A DNA stretch of 64,000 nt from Galeopsis tetrahit. Its lineage: Eukaryota > Streptophyta > Magnoliopsida > Lamiales > Lamiaceae. The stretch's first letter is position 1, and every line of letters starts with the position of its first letter. The stretch is from positions 19,657,195-19,721,194 of the forward strand of contig OY776126.1 in assembly GCA_963675135.1 (NCBI GenBank), read 5' to 3'. Below the pieces are notes generated by a model. The model saw only the letters and a list, made by a program, of their open reading frames with translations, was not told where the DNA came from and ran no database searches. Made by a program: the position numbers and the translations under genes. Below are positions 1-10,952 of the stretch, piece by piece.

Positions 1-18
1 CTTCCATTTCTTTCATAC

Positions 19-240
19 TTCCTCCGTCCGTCTATAAGTTTCTCATTTTACTATTTTTGTCCGTCCGCCTATAAGCTTCCCATACCTTTTTTTGGTAAGT
101 ACTTTTTCTTACACTTCATTTTATATCTTACTTTTTCTCTCCATCTCTCTCCTCTCTCAATCACATACTTGTACTATATCTATTATTTAATCACTTTTCT
201 TAATCTTATTCTTCTTTTATTTCCACGCGTTGAGTAACTT
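19..240. repeat. Stowaway-like MITE fragment
   Basis: The stretch starts with a cctccgtccgtc motif, which is repeated as gtccgtccgcc about 40 bp later. It is followed by pyrimidine-rich, low-complexity DNA. This motif is typical of the ends of Tc1/mariner-Stowaway MITEs in plants. I do not see a matching right terminus, so it is either truncated or too diverged to recognise by eye. Confidence 0.35.
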
Positions 241-418
241 TAGAAAAAAAAAAAGTGTTTTTGCCGCTCTATAAATTAGCAAACGGCACCTAAATTGTTG
301 TTGTTACTAGTTTAGCTGCATCTTCCAGCCTTGATTGCTTTTTGTAGAGTTTGCTAACACCTCAATTAAGGCCTCTCATATTGTAGGTAAGAAATAAATC
401 ATTTCTAGTCTTTTCTTA

Positions 419-1141
419 GAGCATCTCCAATCGGTACTCAAATCAACAAATTAAATTTAAAATGTGGCCCAATGCATACCAAATGTTGGTGGCAATGTGC
501 TGCCATTTACTTTTTCTGGTAATTTTTTTTTTCTTTTCATTATTTTTATTAATTTATTGTTTAATTTATTTAGTACTCATTATTTTATAATTATTATTTA
601 AATTAAATAATGAAACAATTTTAAATTTTATAATTAATAATTATGAAATATTTAAAAATTGAAACCATATAATTTAACAGTAAAACAACATTAATAATTT
701 AAATTACAAAATACAATAGAATAACGAATTTAAATTACAAAACACAATAGAAAATTAACTAAGAAAACACAAATGCTAAATTTAATACAACATACGTATA
801 CATAAGTAAACAAATGAAATACAACTTGAACATAAGTACTACAAATTTTAATAATATTGAGATAGACTACTTCCAGACCCTCCAAATATCATCAAAATAT
901 TGTCCAAGTGTGGTGGAGGGATTTTATTTGAGATTGATGAGAACTTGTTTGCATAATTTTGAGTTGCTCATTTCGAAATCATTCACGTCAAGTCAGATTA
1001 GCAATGGACTCCAAATCTACAAACATAATTTTATCAGTCCTATTTTATTCTTTAGCCAACCTTTTTTTTCTCAAGTTTCGATATGACTTTTTGTTGTTGA
1101 ATGTTTGATTCCTCAATTTCTTCTCCAATTTTTTTATTTGC
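419..1141. other. AT-rich DNA, possible left part of a PIF/Harbinger-like element
   Basis: The sequence from 419 begins gagcatctccaatcgg, which resembles the termini of plant PIF/Harbinger elements and is preceded by TTA, their usual 3-bp target. It then becomes very AT-rich with no convincing coding frame. The neighbouring NAM-like ORF on the minus strand would be its cargo. I could not find a matching terminus on the right side (to about 2,470), so the boundaries are unproven. Confidence 0.3.
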
Positions 1142-1840
1142 TTATTCATTTGATTTTGCAATACGAGTCAAATCTTTTTTTCTTTTCATCTTAGCTTTTT
1201 TCACTCCCACTGATCGCATTTGGGATGATGAACCACCATCATTATCGTCGCTTAAGTTAATATTGAATGGAGATATTTCTGAAGAAGAGAAAACTAGAGA
1301 ATCTAGCACTAATGCATCTGAGTGTGATGAAGCCAAATTATTATTGCATCTTTGAATGTTATTTTCCGAATTCACAAAATCTTTCATTTGTTGCCACACA
1401 TGATCAAACTTAAATCTCTTCTTGTGCTTTGAATCTTGCATCATTAAGATCTTTGTTTGATACATCTGTATAATTAATAGTATGAAAGTTAATATTAAAA
1501 GATATACATATTAACTTAACATTTAAATAAATGAATAATATAAACTTACAATATCTTCATTCGAAGCACCCCTTGGATTCCGAAGTTCAATTTGTACAAT
1601 GCATCCATTCAATTTTGAAACTGCGCTATTGATAATGGTGTAACGATCACACAATGACTTCATGTTTCAAGGTTCATTAATGGTATTTGGTCGAATATTG
1701 TTGTATTCCGATTCTATTCGAAACCATAATCTTGATCCAGTTTAATTTGCTTCAACAATTGGATCTTGAGAGATATCAACAAACACCTTACAAAGGTGTA
1801 CATCCTCATCAATATAATAATTGAAAGTTCGGAAGGCCAT
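1142..1840 (-). pseudogene. Broken NAM-associated/SANT-like transposon ORF
   Basis: Two exons can be read on the minus strand. The first starts at the ATG at 1840 and ends at a GTAAGT donor at 1549; the second starts after a CAG acceptor at 1466-1468. The join gives a frame continuing into YQTKILMMQDSKHKKRFKFD, the hallmark of plant proteins with a 'No apical meristem-associated C-terminal domain' (often mis-annotated as glutathione S-transferase T3-like). This family is common in PIF/Harbinger-type transposons. The protein ends in a basic tail (KKAKMKRKKDL). Exon 1 carries two in-frame stops, a TAA about 33 codons in and a TGA about 25 codons later, so it cannot make the full protein. The family call rests on the exon-2 motif. 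Confidence 0.6.
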
Positions 1841-2560
1841 TGTAGATCTAATGAGCTTTAGAAAAAAATAAAATGAGAGAGTTGAGAGGTTTATCAATTA
1901 TGTAGAGAGAAACGGGTATTTATACACAAATGTGAATTGTGTAACATAAACATCGGCAAATTTGATTCGTTTTTTAATTAACTACACCTGGGTTTTCTTG
2001 CTACACTGAGAAGAAAGATGAAGAAACACCGTGCAAATTTCTATTTGAATTTTCAACTTTTGTGCAAGAAATGTGAAGAAACCATAGAGGTTTTACGCAA
2101 ACACATTGTTCTATTTTCTGACAAAATTGAGGTTGAATGTGCAGAGGTTGAATTTTGAGGTTTAAAAAGGCAATTTTCTGGCAGTATTGAGGTTTTTGCT
2201 TCCCATGATTCTTCCTTTTTTATCCCAGAAAATTTTGCTTTCTTTGTTTTGGTTTGCAATTTGAGTTCCTGGATGTACAGAGGTTGAAATTTAAAGTTGA
2301 AGAAAGCTAATGTTAAGTAGGGAAAAATAGACATTTCCACAAATCTCTACTGTTTTCTTATGAATTATCTTCTTCCCCCAGACAACCAAGCCAAACGCCA
2401 ACAAATATTTCCACATACCTCAATTACTATCTTTACCCCTTATCTCATCTCTAATACCAAACGAGCTGTAACACAATGAGGTGGTCTCACACCCAATATA
2501 TATAAAAATACTATCTTATAATCGTTAAGTCACAAACTCTACAAGAATCTACAGATATTA
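1841..2560. other. Intergenic DNA, no gene seen
   Basis: This stretch lies between the transposon ORF and the 3' end of the next gene. It contains repeated phrases such as 'tttgaggtt' and 'aggttgaa' on the plus strand. The 95-codon minus-strand frame inside it resembles nothing I recognise. From about 2,500 it probably includes the 3' untranslated region of the gene that ends at 2704. Confidence 0.4.
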
Positions 2561-2703
2561 CAACACCAAAATTGGAAACTAAGAGTGAAGGGCATCGGCG
2601 TCATATTAACGATAATAGAAAAGAGATCCTTATGAAGTCGAGAAGCATACGATCTGATCGTTGTGAACTCAGCAAAGATGGTTGCTCAGTATTGCAATTT
2701 TTC

Positions 2704-5700
2704 TCACATAGGCGCAATATCTGGATCCAATCGTCTCTGAATAGCAGCAGCAGCCTAATATTCAAGGAACACTCATGTTACTAAGAAGGGTAGAAATAGA
2801 TTGTATTTGATACTTTGAAGATTGTGCTCACCTCAAAGTTACCAAGCTTGTATTGATAAGCCATCTCTTCCCTCAATTGAGCTTGCTCTTTCATTGCTTG
2901 AGCCTGAAAATTCAATGAATGAAGCACATCATTACGAATAATGATGCAACAGCCAAAAATCAAACCATGAAAATTGTTCAATAAGAAATAACGTACCATC
3001 CCAGACTGCATAGACTGCTTTAATGCTTGCACCTGCTCTTCCTTTTGCCTTTCACGTTCTTGCTGCAGTTCTAGCCTGCAACAAAAGAGACAATGGAGAA
3101 AATAAACATTAAAAGATAATCCTTGTACAAAAAGAGCATATTTTGAAATTTGGTCAAGACTTGAGATGGGTTTAATTCACATTTTAAGTGAAATAATCAG
3201 ACAGTGCGATAAGAGGCATAACCAAGCTTCACAATTGCACAGAAATATTTTAATAGAATCCAATGAAGCATCACCTAAACAAACTAGATGTGCTCTTCAG
3301 AAGAGTTCATGGATATCATCTGAAATAACCATGAAATGAACTTTTCTAGACATCAAATCCTTATTTAATAGTAATCTCATTCTTTAGTATTAAATATCCA
3401 TAGATCAAGATTACATCAACTATTTGTCATCAGACAGTACTTATCATATAATCATAATTTTACGCCCATCATGCACACATAATCAGAAATATCTATCAAG
3501 TAGATCTTTAATTATCAAATTCACCAACCCTATGAATTGATCAACTAGGTCTAAATTAATGGAGGGTGAGAGAGCATTGTGATAGAGAGCTAATGAAATA
3601 AAGTGTTGAATCTAAAATTCTCATAGAACTGTTTTTTTCTACAAATAGAAATAATCAGTAATATAAAAAAAATATATCACCTTCGCTGTTCTTCATCGTT
3701 GAATACGGTACGTTCTGACTCCATCACTTTAGCCATTCCTTTCTTAAATTCCTTTTCCATTTTACGATTGTGATAAGCATCAAGGCTATAATATCTGCAA
3801 CCGTAAGATAAGAATCAGTGTTGTGACCAGAATAAGTATTGGAGCTCAGAACAACCCTACTCCCCATCTGTGAGAATAATCATCTTGAACCAGCAGAGAA
3901 CACTCTGCAGTGAGACTTAAAAACACGTCTCAGGCTAAGATGGGTGTATTTTAAAAGTTTAAAACCCATCAGACAAGAAGGCATGCAGCAAATTTCATGT
4001 CTAACAAATTAACAGAATCAAACAAAACCTTCATCGAAGCAAGACACAAAGGATCATCTCAGATTTCAAAGTAATATCAAGAAGGACAAAGAAATGTAGA
4101 GGGAAAACTGAACATACGCCTAGTCTATAGATTGCAACTTGCAAGGCAGCAATAGTATAGAAGGAAAGATAACTAACTTTTTAGACGGGAAGGTTCCTGT
4201 GTTATGATCTTCCATGAAGCTGCAGACGAAATAAACATTACGGAATTTTAGTAATATCCATCAGATGGAAAAAAAAAAGATGTAAAGGACAATGTGTGAA
4301 CTTATATTAAAACTGAATGTTGAGATCCAAGTTCAACATTTAAAAAAAACAAAACATCAGATACAATTAAAGTATAGTGAATTACTCTTTGAAGAGCTGC
4401 TTCTCCTCCCAGGTGGGCAGACTTTCCAGGTTTACCTGTTCAAACAGTAAAAAATTCAGATTATCATGGACTGAATCACACTAGTCCAAGTATTTGAAAG
4501 TGAGGAACAAAGCAGGCCATCTTACGATCTATGAATTAAAATGCATAAGGCAGGCTGCCCCTGGGAACATTAATTGGTAAACATTTCAACAATGACAAAA
4601 AATGTAAAGAAAAATATCCTGAAAAGAATTCTCAACCCTATAACAGAGTACTGAAATGCCATAGGGGTTATAAGAATCTCACAAAGAATAAATAAAAAAT
4701 GATGATAGGTTCATCAAAATGGAATACCTGTTTGATTTCAAGTAACCATGCAGTAAACTCAGGCCGTTTATTCCTACAAAAAAACATAGTAATCAGGACC
4801 GTAAGTGGCTCAGAAAGATACTTGTAGAAAAGTAATAGAAAACCATGCAAACAAGATATTTTTGTAGCTGAGACGGGCCAATTACAAGGGCAAGAGCTAA
4901 GACGATAAAGGAAGCCATGATAATTCTTGTAGCTGAAATAAAAGAGAAAGCCCAAATGGATTTTACAATGGACCAATTGGTGAATATCATTCAAGTTAAT
5001 GGGCTGGATTTTACTTGATGCATTGGACCTATATCATATCCAAACTAAAGGCCAAAGTTGGAGGATCATAAACATTATTTTCGGCCATGCACCCAAGGCC
5101 TAGAAGAATGACTTCATCTTAGCCAAAATCAATTACTTAGAAGCTTAGGGAGTCCAAGGGACAATGTCCACATTTAAGAAGTCCTTCCTAGTCTTTAAGT
5201 AACCTACACATGTTCACATGCATGTATTAAAGTGTCATTAAGATGTATACATGCATGTAGACATCTCAAGAGTCTCTTGTAGCCTATAAATGGGCCATGC
5301 AAACCTTTGTAAAGAGGACATCAATATTAGTACAAAAGTTCCTTTGAATTTGTTTATTCTCTTTGTGAGAGTCAGTTATTTGAGAACTTATCAAGATCTT
5401 GTGGCGATCAACTATACCAAGGTTCTTGGCTAGTTCTATAGACAACAGGTCAAGGTTTTCAAGGTTTAGGTAGATCAAACTAGGTTCTCGATTTGGGGAG
5501 ATCCGAGATCCATTGCTTATTTACGTTGGGTTCTTAAATCATTATATCTAATGGGTCCTTCGTACTATCCACATCAATATGCCAAAGGTTTAAAGCCATT
5601 CTTCCTTCCAATTTCCAAACAACCTTTACAACAACGAGATCAAATTCACTTAAAAGAAAAAAAAAACTAACTAGCATGCAGTGGCAATATTCAGTTAGAT

Positions 5701-6666
5701 TATGCTATCAAAGGAATCACATTCTCCAGTTGCTTATCATCCAGATAAGCTGAAATTGGACGAGTACAAGCTCACTCTATAAGATGAGCTAAGCAGTCTA
5801 CTGAGATTATTCATCAAATGCATCTCTTATCAATCACAGGAGTATTCTGGGGGACAAAATAAAGAAGAAAATAGGGCAGAAAGAAACAAACCTATACAAT
5901 CAATTTGCAAAGTATCTTCTCTAACCTCAATTAAGTCCAAATTGCAGATAGTCCATAACGAAATAAAAACAAGCATATAGGATTTTTCGATCTTGCAAGT
6001 CTAATTTTGCTAAGCATTGAAGAAAAAGCACGCAACAAACGACAACTTAGGTTCTCAGTCTGTAATCAAAAGGTGAAAATAGCATACGGAAAAGGCATAC
6101 AACAAACAATAATTTGCTTCTAAGTGACCAAAATGTGCATTTATCTGCAAACAAACATACCACATATCAGTCTCTCTGATAATTCCGTACTTTCCCCATG
6201 AATTAGTCACAGCACCTTTCTTCCCCTTTTCTTTCTCTTTCTTCTCCTTTTTCTTCCTTTTCCGTTTCTTCTCTTCTTTCCTCTTCCTTTTCTTGTCCTT
6301 CTCTTTCTCTCTCATCCGCCTATCCCTCTTCTCCTCTCTCCTCTTCCTCTCTTTCCTCCGCCGCCTTCTTTCCTCGTCCTCCTCCTCCGGAGAAGATTCC
6401 GACTCCGAATCTTCAGAGTCATCATCGTAATCCGACGACGACGTATAAGAGTCGCTATCCCTCGATCTTCTTCTTTTCGAACTCGAGTTTCGGGGTTTAC
6501 TGTCCCTCTTCGTTCGTTTTCTGCTGCTTTCAGATTTCTTGGAGCCTTCGTCGGAGTCTGAATCCGGGTCGGGTTCTGATGCCGAATCGGATCTGCGGCG
6601 GCTGCGTCGTTTTGATAGAGCGTCTCCGTTCTCATTTCCGGGGGATTTGTTTTTGTCTCTTGCCAT
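2704..6666 (-). CDS. Conserved lysine/serine/arginine-rich nuclear protein, 8 exons
   Basis: I assembled a 319-residue frame from eight exons: 6161-6666, 4728-4773, 4386-4435, 4178-4219, 3681-3794, 2997-3075, 2832-2903 and 2704-2754. All introns have GT/AG ends and phases match at every join. Residues 1-155 are low complexity: acidic and serine/arginine-rich first (SDSASEPDPDSDSDEG), then a long lysine/arginine/glutamate run with nuclear localisation signals. The C-terminal half is less biased, with WGKYGII, NKRPEFTAWLLEIKQ, NLESLPTWEEKQLFK and FMEDHNTGTFPSKKYYSLD, followed by a charged coiled-coil-like segment and the end AIQRRLDPDIAPM. The small exons carry the most complex and presumably conserved sequence. 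A role in nuclear RNA processing is suggested only by the RS/KE composition. I do not recognise a named domain. Intron 1 is 1.39 kb and contains LTR-like DNA. Confidence 0.85.
4985..5576 (+). mobile_element. Candidate LTR-derived insertion in intron 1
   Basis: The intron segment has LTR-like features: a TATA-like box (cctataaatggg, about 5283-5294), then a T-rich stretch, then GC-richer sequence ending near tatccacatca. No gag or pol coding is present, and I could not fix a target-site duplication, so it could be a solo LTR or a TRIM remnant. It accounts for about 40% of the longest intron of the surrounding gene. Confidence 0.4.
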
Positions 6667-6700
6667 TTTGATTTGGAGTGAGAGAGCAAATGTGTGCCCT

Positions 6701-6707
6701 ATTTATA
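6701..6707 (-). promoter_or_regulatory. TATA-like box close to the start codon
   Basis: On the minus strand the sequence reads TATAAAT, about 35 bp upstream of the ATG at 6666. If it is the working TATA box, the 5' untranslated leader would be only a few bases long. Another promoter further upstream may be used instead. Confidence 0.4.
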
Positions 6708-6858
6708 TGAAACTCGCCCAAATTTATCAACTAGCGACTCTACTCTTTTCCAATGCGTTTAAATCGCGATTCTCATTAAATTCTTCTTTTTCTAAGATTG
6801 AAGAATATTAGGGCTAAATATTCACAAGAATATAATTCTGAGATATTTACTACTGAAA

Positions 6859-6879
6859 AGAGAGAGAGAGAGAGAGAGA
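6859..6879. repeat. (GA)n microsatellite
   Basis: An uninterrupted run of about ten AG dinucleotides lies in the intergenic region upstream of the lysine-rich gene. GA runs near plant promoters can bind GAGA/BPC factors, but nothing here shows that it does. Confidence 0.9.
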
Positions 6880-7019
6880 ATATTCACATGAATTTTCTAA
6901 TGTTTGTAACAATTTTTTTATTTTTTTATAACCTTGACATAGTAAAATACATTAAATATCTACTAGTTATTAAACAAATAAGTGGGTTCGAATAGTTAGC
7001 AGATATTGATAATCGGGTT

Positions 7020-7275
7020 TGAAAAGGATGCAGATAGAGTTGTTATTCAAGATAAATCGAGCTCGGCCTGAATAACAAACTCGACTCGTAAACGAGTCTA
7101 TCGAGTCGAGTCTAATAAGCTTAACGAAATTAAAAGAATTTTTTTAGATATCAAGTCTAATGAGTCGAGCTTTAGCCAGCTCGTTAGTAAATCGATTTAC
7201 TAACGAGCCTGAACTCGACTCATTTATCTGTACGAGCGAGTCGAGTTCGAGCCGAGCAGAGCTCGATTCGTTTAA
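7020..7275. repeat. Degenerate GAGTCGA/CGAGCTCG repeat with 30-bp palindrome
   Basis: This stretch is densely packed with variants of gagtcga, cgagctcg and actcgact in both orientations. At its centre is a perfect 30-bp palindrome (7179-7208, gctcgttagtaaatc and its complement). Such GAGCTCG-rich blocks recur in many plant genomes as fragments of non-autonomous DNA transposons. No terminal repeats or target duplication could be fixed. Confidence 0.55.
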
Positions 7276-7432
7276 CAACTAAAGATACAGATAAACTATG
7301 TAACTTTTTAAAAGCAGTTTTGTCAAATCAAGATACTTGTGCTCAACTGTAACTGAATCAAATCCAAGTTTTCCTCTTCATTGCATATAAATCAAACACA
7401 AAAAATGACAAACTTGCACACTTATTTCTATC

Positions 7433-9316
7433 TCAACTCAAGCAAAGCAACATCTTCATTTCATCATCAACATCTATTTCATCAGTTTTCATACTATCCA
7501 AAATCGAAGCCGTATCCCTACCCACTCTTAAACTGGCTTTAATCAACGCATGGTACATTTGTTTATTTACTGCCATCACTGCCCTAAGTTGCCACACAAA
7601 AGCTTCTACTTCTTCAATCTCTCCTTCCTCGCCCAGCCACTGCAAAATCTTCCTAATCTGACCGGGTTTTGGCTTCCATTTCTCATTTCTTTCTTTTGCA
7701 GCGATAGCCCATTTCATGCACTCGACAGCCTTTCCCATATTACCCTTATCCAAATACCCTGAAGAAATGATAGCCCAGCTGTTGGGAGTTGGTTTCTCTC
7801 CCGTTTTCATACTATCACGAAGCATTTTCTCCGACTTCTCAGCGAGACCCTTTTGGCAGTACCCAATGAGGACTATATTTACCACTCTGGAATCGTACGT
7901 GTGGTGAGAAGAATCCCATTCCTTAAGCACTGTCTCAGCTGTTTCAAACTCTCCGAGCTTCACCAGAGAACCGAGCATGGTGATGTAATCTCGATTGATT
8001 TGCTTTTTACATTCAAGTTTTTGCAAATCCCACAATCTCATCATCTCATCTTTGTCGCCAAGATGGGCGTAAAGAGAGATCAAGTGATTATAACCATTAG
8101 CTTCTTTATCAAGCTTCTCTTCCAACTTCTTCATGTAGATAAGCGCTTTCCCCTTCTCATTTGCTTTTATGAAATGATAGGCCGCTATGGAATACGTATT
8201 CCAATCAATGGACATGTCGGTTAGCGTTTCTATTTCATCTAGAAGCTTCTCCATGCTACTAAGATCAGATCTTTCGCCAAATGATTGTATGCACATTCTG
8301 TAACTGAAATTGTTGGGAGCAACACCATTCGTCTTCATTTCTGAGAGAATCTCGGGGATTTTCTCAGGCTTTCCAGTCTTCTTGTAAAGGGACATAAGAT
8401 TATTGTAAGCAAGAGATGAGCCATAACCTAAGTCTTTCATTCTCTGCATATGGACTAGGGATTTAATTAAGAGATCATCTTGAACATAACAGTTCAACAG
8501 AGCACCATACGTCTTTCCGTTTTTGTCCTGATCACGTAGGGCATTAAAGTAGCTCTCTGCAGCTTTCCACCCTCGGACAACACCAATCAGATCAACATGG
8601 ACAGCATAATCACTAGGTGACATTGTATAAACATCAGCTTGACTAATCCACTCGGAAACCTGCAATGTTAAACAGGTCAAGCTATAACCACAGAGCTAGA
8701 AAAGGAACAAAGTACTATCAGATAATCAGTTTCAATTGCTTAATTTCTTAACATTTGCTACAATATCGGCAAACAATGCATCAAGAAGTATTATCAGCAT
8801 CAGAGCCTTGATAGCAAACTGCAACACTAACTTATTTTTATCCAATTAGAAATTCAGAACCTTAAACATCACGATATATAAGCACAAACCAACATAATCA
8901 CAAGAAAACCATCTACAATTTTTATAAACACATGAATTTACCGAAGAAATTAATAGCAACAAAACCTTAAGAGCCTGAGAAAAACGCCTGCGGCTCCGGA
9001 GATCTCGAATAATGCGTTGGAGCTCGAGGGCGTGGACCCTTCTTCCCTCGGCGACCCACTGATCGAGCACCTGAACGACGTCGTTATCTCGCCTCACGGG
9101 GCTGATTCTGGAAAACAAGTTTCTACTCCTTGACGTAGAGTAGTTTGGTGAATTTGCATCATGAGTAGCAGCTGTGGCTACGGTGCAAGAGAATTTCTTT
9201 CTTGAAGCAACTAAATATCTTGGGTGTGAATATAATTTCAGTAAACTTGATCTGTTTAAGGCTGCAAACATAGTTGAATTGTCAATGGCAATAGATTGCA
9301 CATAGGGTTTAGACAT
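7433..9316 (-). CDS. P-class pentatricopeptide repeat protein, probably mitochondrial
   Basis: Two exons (8966-9316 and 7433-8659) join in phase 0 across a GT/AG intron to give 525 residues. PPR proteins bind organelle transcripts and influence their processing, stability or translation. The N-terminus is rich in Ser, Arg and hydrophobic residues with few acidic ones (MSKPYVQSIAIDNS, then SRKKFSCTVATAA), as in mitochondrial presequences. The body is a run of degenerate 35-residue helical hairpins, for example LAYNNLMSLYKKTGKPEKIP and ANGYNHLISLYAHLGDKDEM. There is no E, E+ or DYW tail, so it is P-class, resembling the At2g20710/At4g21705 group. I chose the ATG at 9316; the open frame extends 13 codons upstream, but only to a TTG. 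A telo-box lies just upstream. Confidence 0.88.
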
Positions 9317-9353
9317 TGATGCAAGAATCGAGAGAAATATTTTGGGATTTTTC

Positions 9354-9368
9354 AAGGGTTTAGGGTTT
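9354..9368 (-). promoter_or_regulatory. Double telo-box upstream of the PPR gene
   Basis: On the minus strand the sequence reads AAACCCTAAACCC, a tandem telo-box (AAACCCTAA core), about 40 bp upstream of the start codon. Telo-boxes are common in promoters and leaders of plant genes for translation and organelle biogenesis, which fits an organelle RNA-binding protein. Confidence 0.55.
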
Positions 9369-9419
9369 TAGAGTGAGTAGCGAAAAATAAAGACTGGCGG
9401 AAAACAGCCTCTTATCTAA

Positions 9420-10190
9420 ACAAGATTCATCAAATTACTCTTTTATTAAGAAAAAATTTCACTTTATATTTTCTTCTCAAATGAACAATCACAAATATTA
9501 ACAAGGCTAATGTAAACTAATATTATACTAATAATATTATTTATATAATATATTCACCCATGAAAGGATAAAGTCTAGTGTAATTATCCTGTCTATTGAC
9601 AACCGCTTTCAAAAATTAATATAGACCGCTCGCATAAATTAATATACAATACCTTAATTATCCAACAGCCACTAATCTTTATCACCTTGTAAAATAAATT
9701 TATATATTAATTTATTTTTGAATGCACGAGAAATAAAGTGGAGCAAGTAAGAAATATAAATATTAGGATTTTTTTGTGTAAATTGATAAGGCGAGGGACG
9801 AATTATAAATATTGTAGTACATAAATAACATTTCGATTAATTTAATTATTTTGTCTGCCAGCCGAATCGAAAATCGAAAGTCAAGAAATTCTAATTTTTT
9901 AAATCAAACCAAATTCTTAGTAAAATTGAAGGAACACGTGATTAATCATGGCAAGTTTCTTACATCGAACGATCTTGTAGTGAAATGGCTCACTAACCAG
10001 CACAAAATTACACTCATTCCTTCAAAAGTGTTAAAAATCATTCTTGAATTATATTGTCTCACCGTGCAACTGGTTGTTCCTATTAAACACACCATTCAAT
10101 ATAAAGTTGCCTAACATAACTACATCTACTCTAATGCTCAATTTCAAACACGCCATTGCTCTGTACACATCTATACACCACTCCAATCAC
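9420..10190. other. Intergenic DNA, no gene seen
   Basis: AT-rich DNA lies between the PPR gene promoter and the 3' end of the RING gene. The 87-codon plus-strand frame at 9851-10114 has biased composition and no recognisable motif. The part next to 10,194 is probably the 3' untranslated region of the RING gene. Confidence 0.4.
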
Positions 10191-10193
10191 AGA

Positions 10194-10952
10194 CTAAAAC
10201 AGGATAAGGCATAGAACAATGCAGCAGAACAGAAACATCGAAAGTCTGTTAAGCGACTTGTCTAACTGAATTTCCTGTCGTCTCAACCTTGGGCTGCCAT
10301 TTCTCATGAAATGGTAAGAATTTGAATGTGGATAAGCAAACACATTCGTATCCGAGCTCCCAAACATTCCAGCAAACACTATTTCCCCAACCATATTGAT
10401 CGTTGGGCTGAATGAACTAGCCGATGTGGGGCTTCCAAGTGTTGAAGTATAATGATTGATTGGATGCGAAAAGTACTGCTGCTGATTGAATGCCTGGTTA
10501 TTCAGTTGAAGCGGGTTTGGATTATTTCGAGGATTTGGATAGGAAGAAGCTAATAGGGCATTCAGAGCAATGGCGGGTGGCCTTGGGGGTACAATCAAAT
10601 CGAGCTGTGGTTTCTTGGTTTCAGATTCAGATTCAGATTCAGACAACGATCTACCTCCACCATAGAGGGGCACCAATGAAGATGTAGAAATGTAGGCCTT
10701 ACAAACGGGACATTTAGGTTGCTCGTTGGACTCAAACGACGAGCTTTGAACCTGGAGCCATTTGTAAATGCAAGGCCAGCAGTAGAGGTGACCGCAAAGG
10801 GTTACAACGGGTTCTTGAGACGAGTCTAAACAGATATTGCAATCAAAGCATCCATTTGAATTTTCTGGTATATTCCATTTTTGTTTATGTGCAGTGCTCC
10901 CATCAGAATCCATATTCATGGTGGAGGCACCAAAGCTAGGCTGTAAAGCCAT
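10194..10952 (-). CDS. RMA-type RING E3 ubiquitin ligase, C-terminally membrane anchored
   Basis: The single coding exon encodes 252 residues. A C3HC4 RING finger lies near the N-terminus: C38 and C41 in CNICLD, C53, H55, C58 and C61 in CGHLYCWPC, then C81 and C84 in CPVC. The last ~17 residues (LSMFLFCCIVLCLILF) form one hydrophobic anchor. RING plus tail anchor matches the RMA (RING membrane-anchor) family, ER-located E3 ligases in protein quality control and, in some species, aquaporin turnover. The start is set by the ATG at 10952, which lies 5 bases after a CAG/TAG-type acceptor. Upstream in-frame codons fall inside the leader intron. The middle is Ser/Glu- then Asn/Gln-rich and likely disordered. 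An m-type thioredoxin gene follows upstream, the same neighbour that RMA1 has in Arabidopsis (from memory). Confidence 0.88.
   Translation of the reverse strand: MALQPSFGASTMNMDSDGSTAHKQKWNIPENSNGCFDCNICLDSSQEPVVTLCGHLYCWPCIYKWLQVQSSSFESNEQPKCPVCKAYISTSSLVPLYGGGRSLSESESESETKKPQLDLIVPPRPPAIALNALLASSYPNPRNNPNPLQLNNQAFNQQQYFSHPINHYTSTLGSPTSASSFSPTINMVGEIVFAGMFGSSDTNVFAYPHSNSYHFMRNGSPRLRRQEIQLDKSLNRLSMFLFCCIVLCLILF

Noticed and set aside
814..1355. Plus-strand frames of 84-90 codons at the left end
   Set aside because: They overlap the minus-strand NAM-like ORF or AT-rich DNA and have no motif; they are shadows.
6975..6995. tRNA-like gggttcgaat phrase
   Set aside because: No acceptor stem, D-arm or anticodon arm can be drawn around it.
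9317..9355. Upstream extension of the PPR gene by 13 codons
   Set aside because: The extension begins with TTG, not ATG, and overlaps the telo-box; the ATG at 9316 is the better start.
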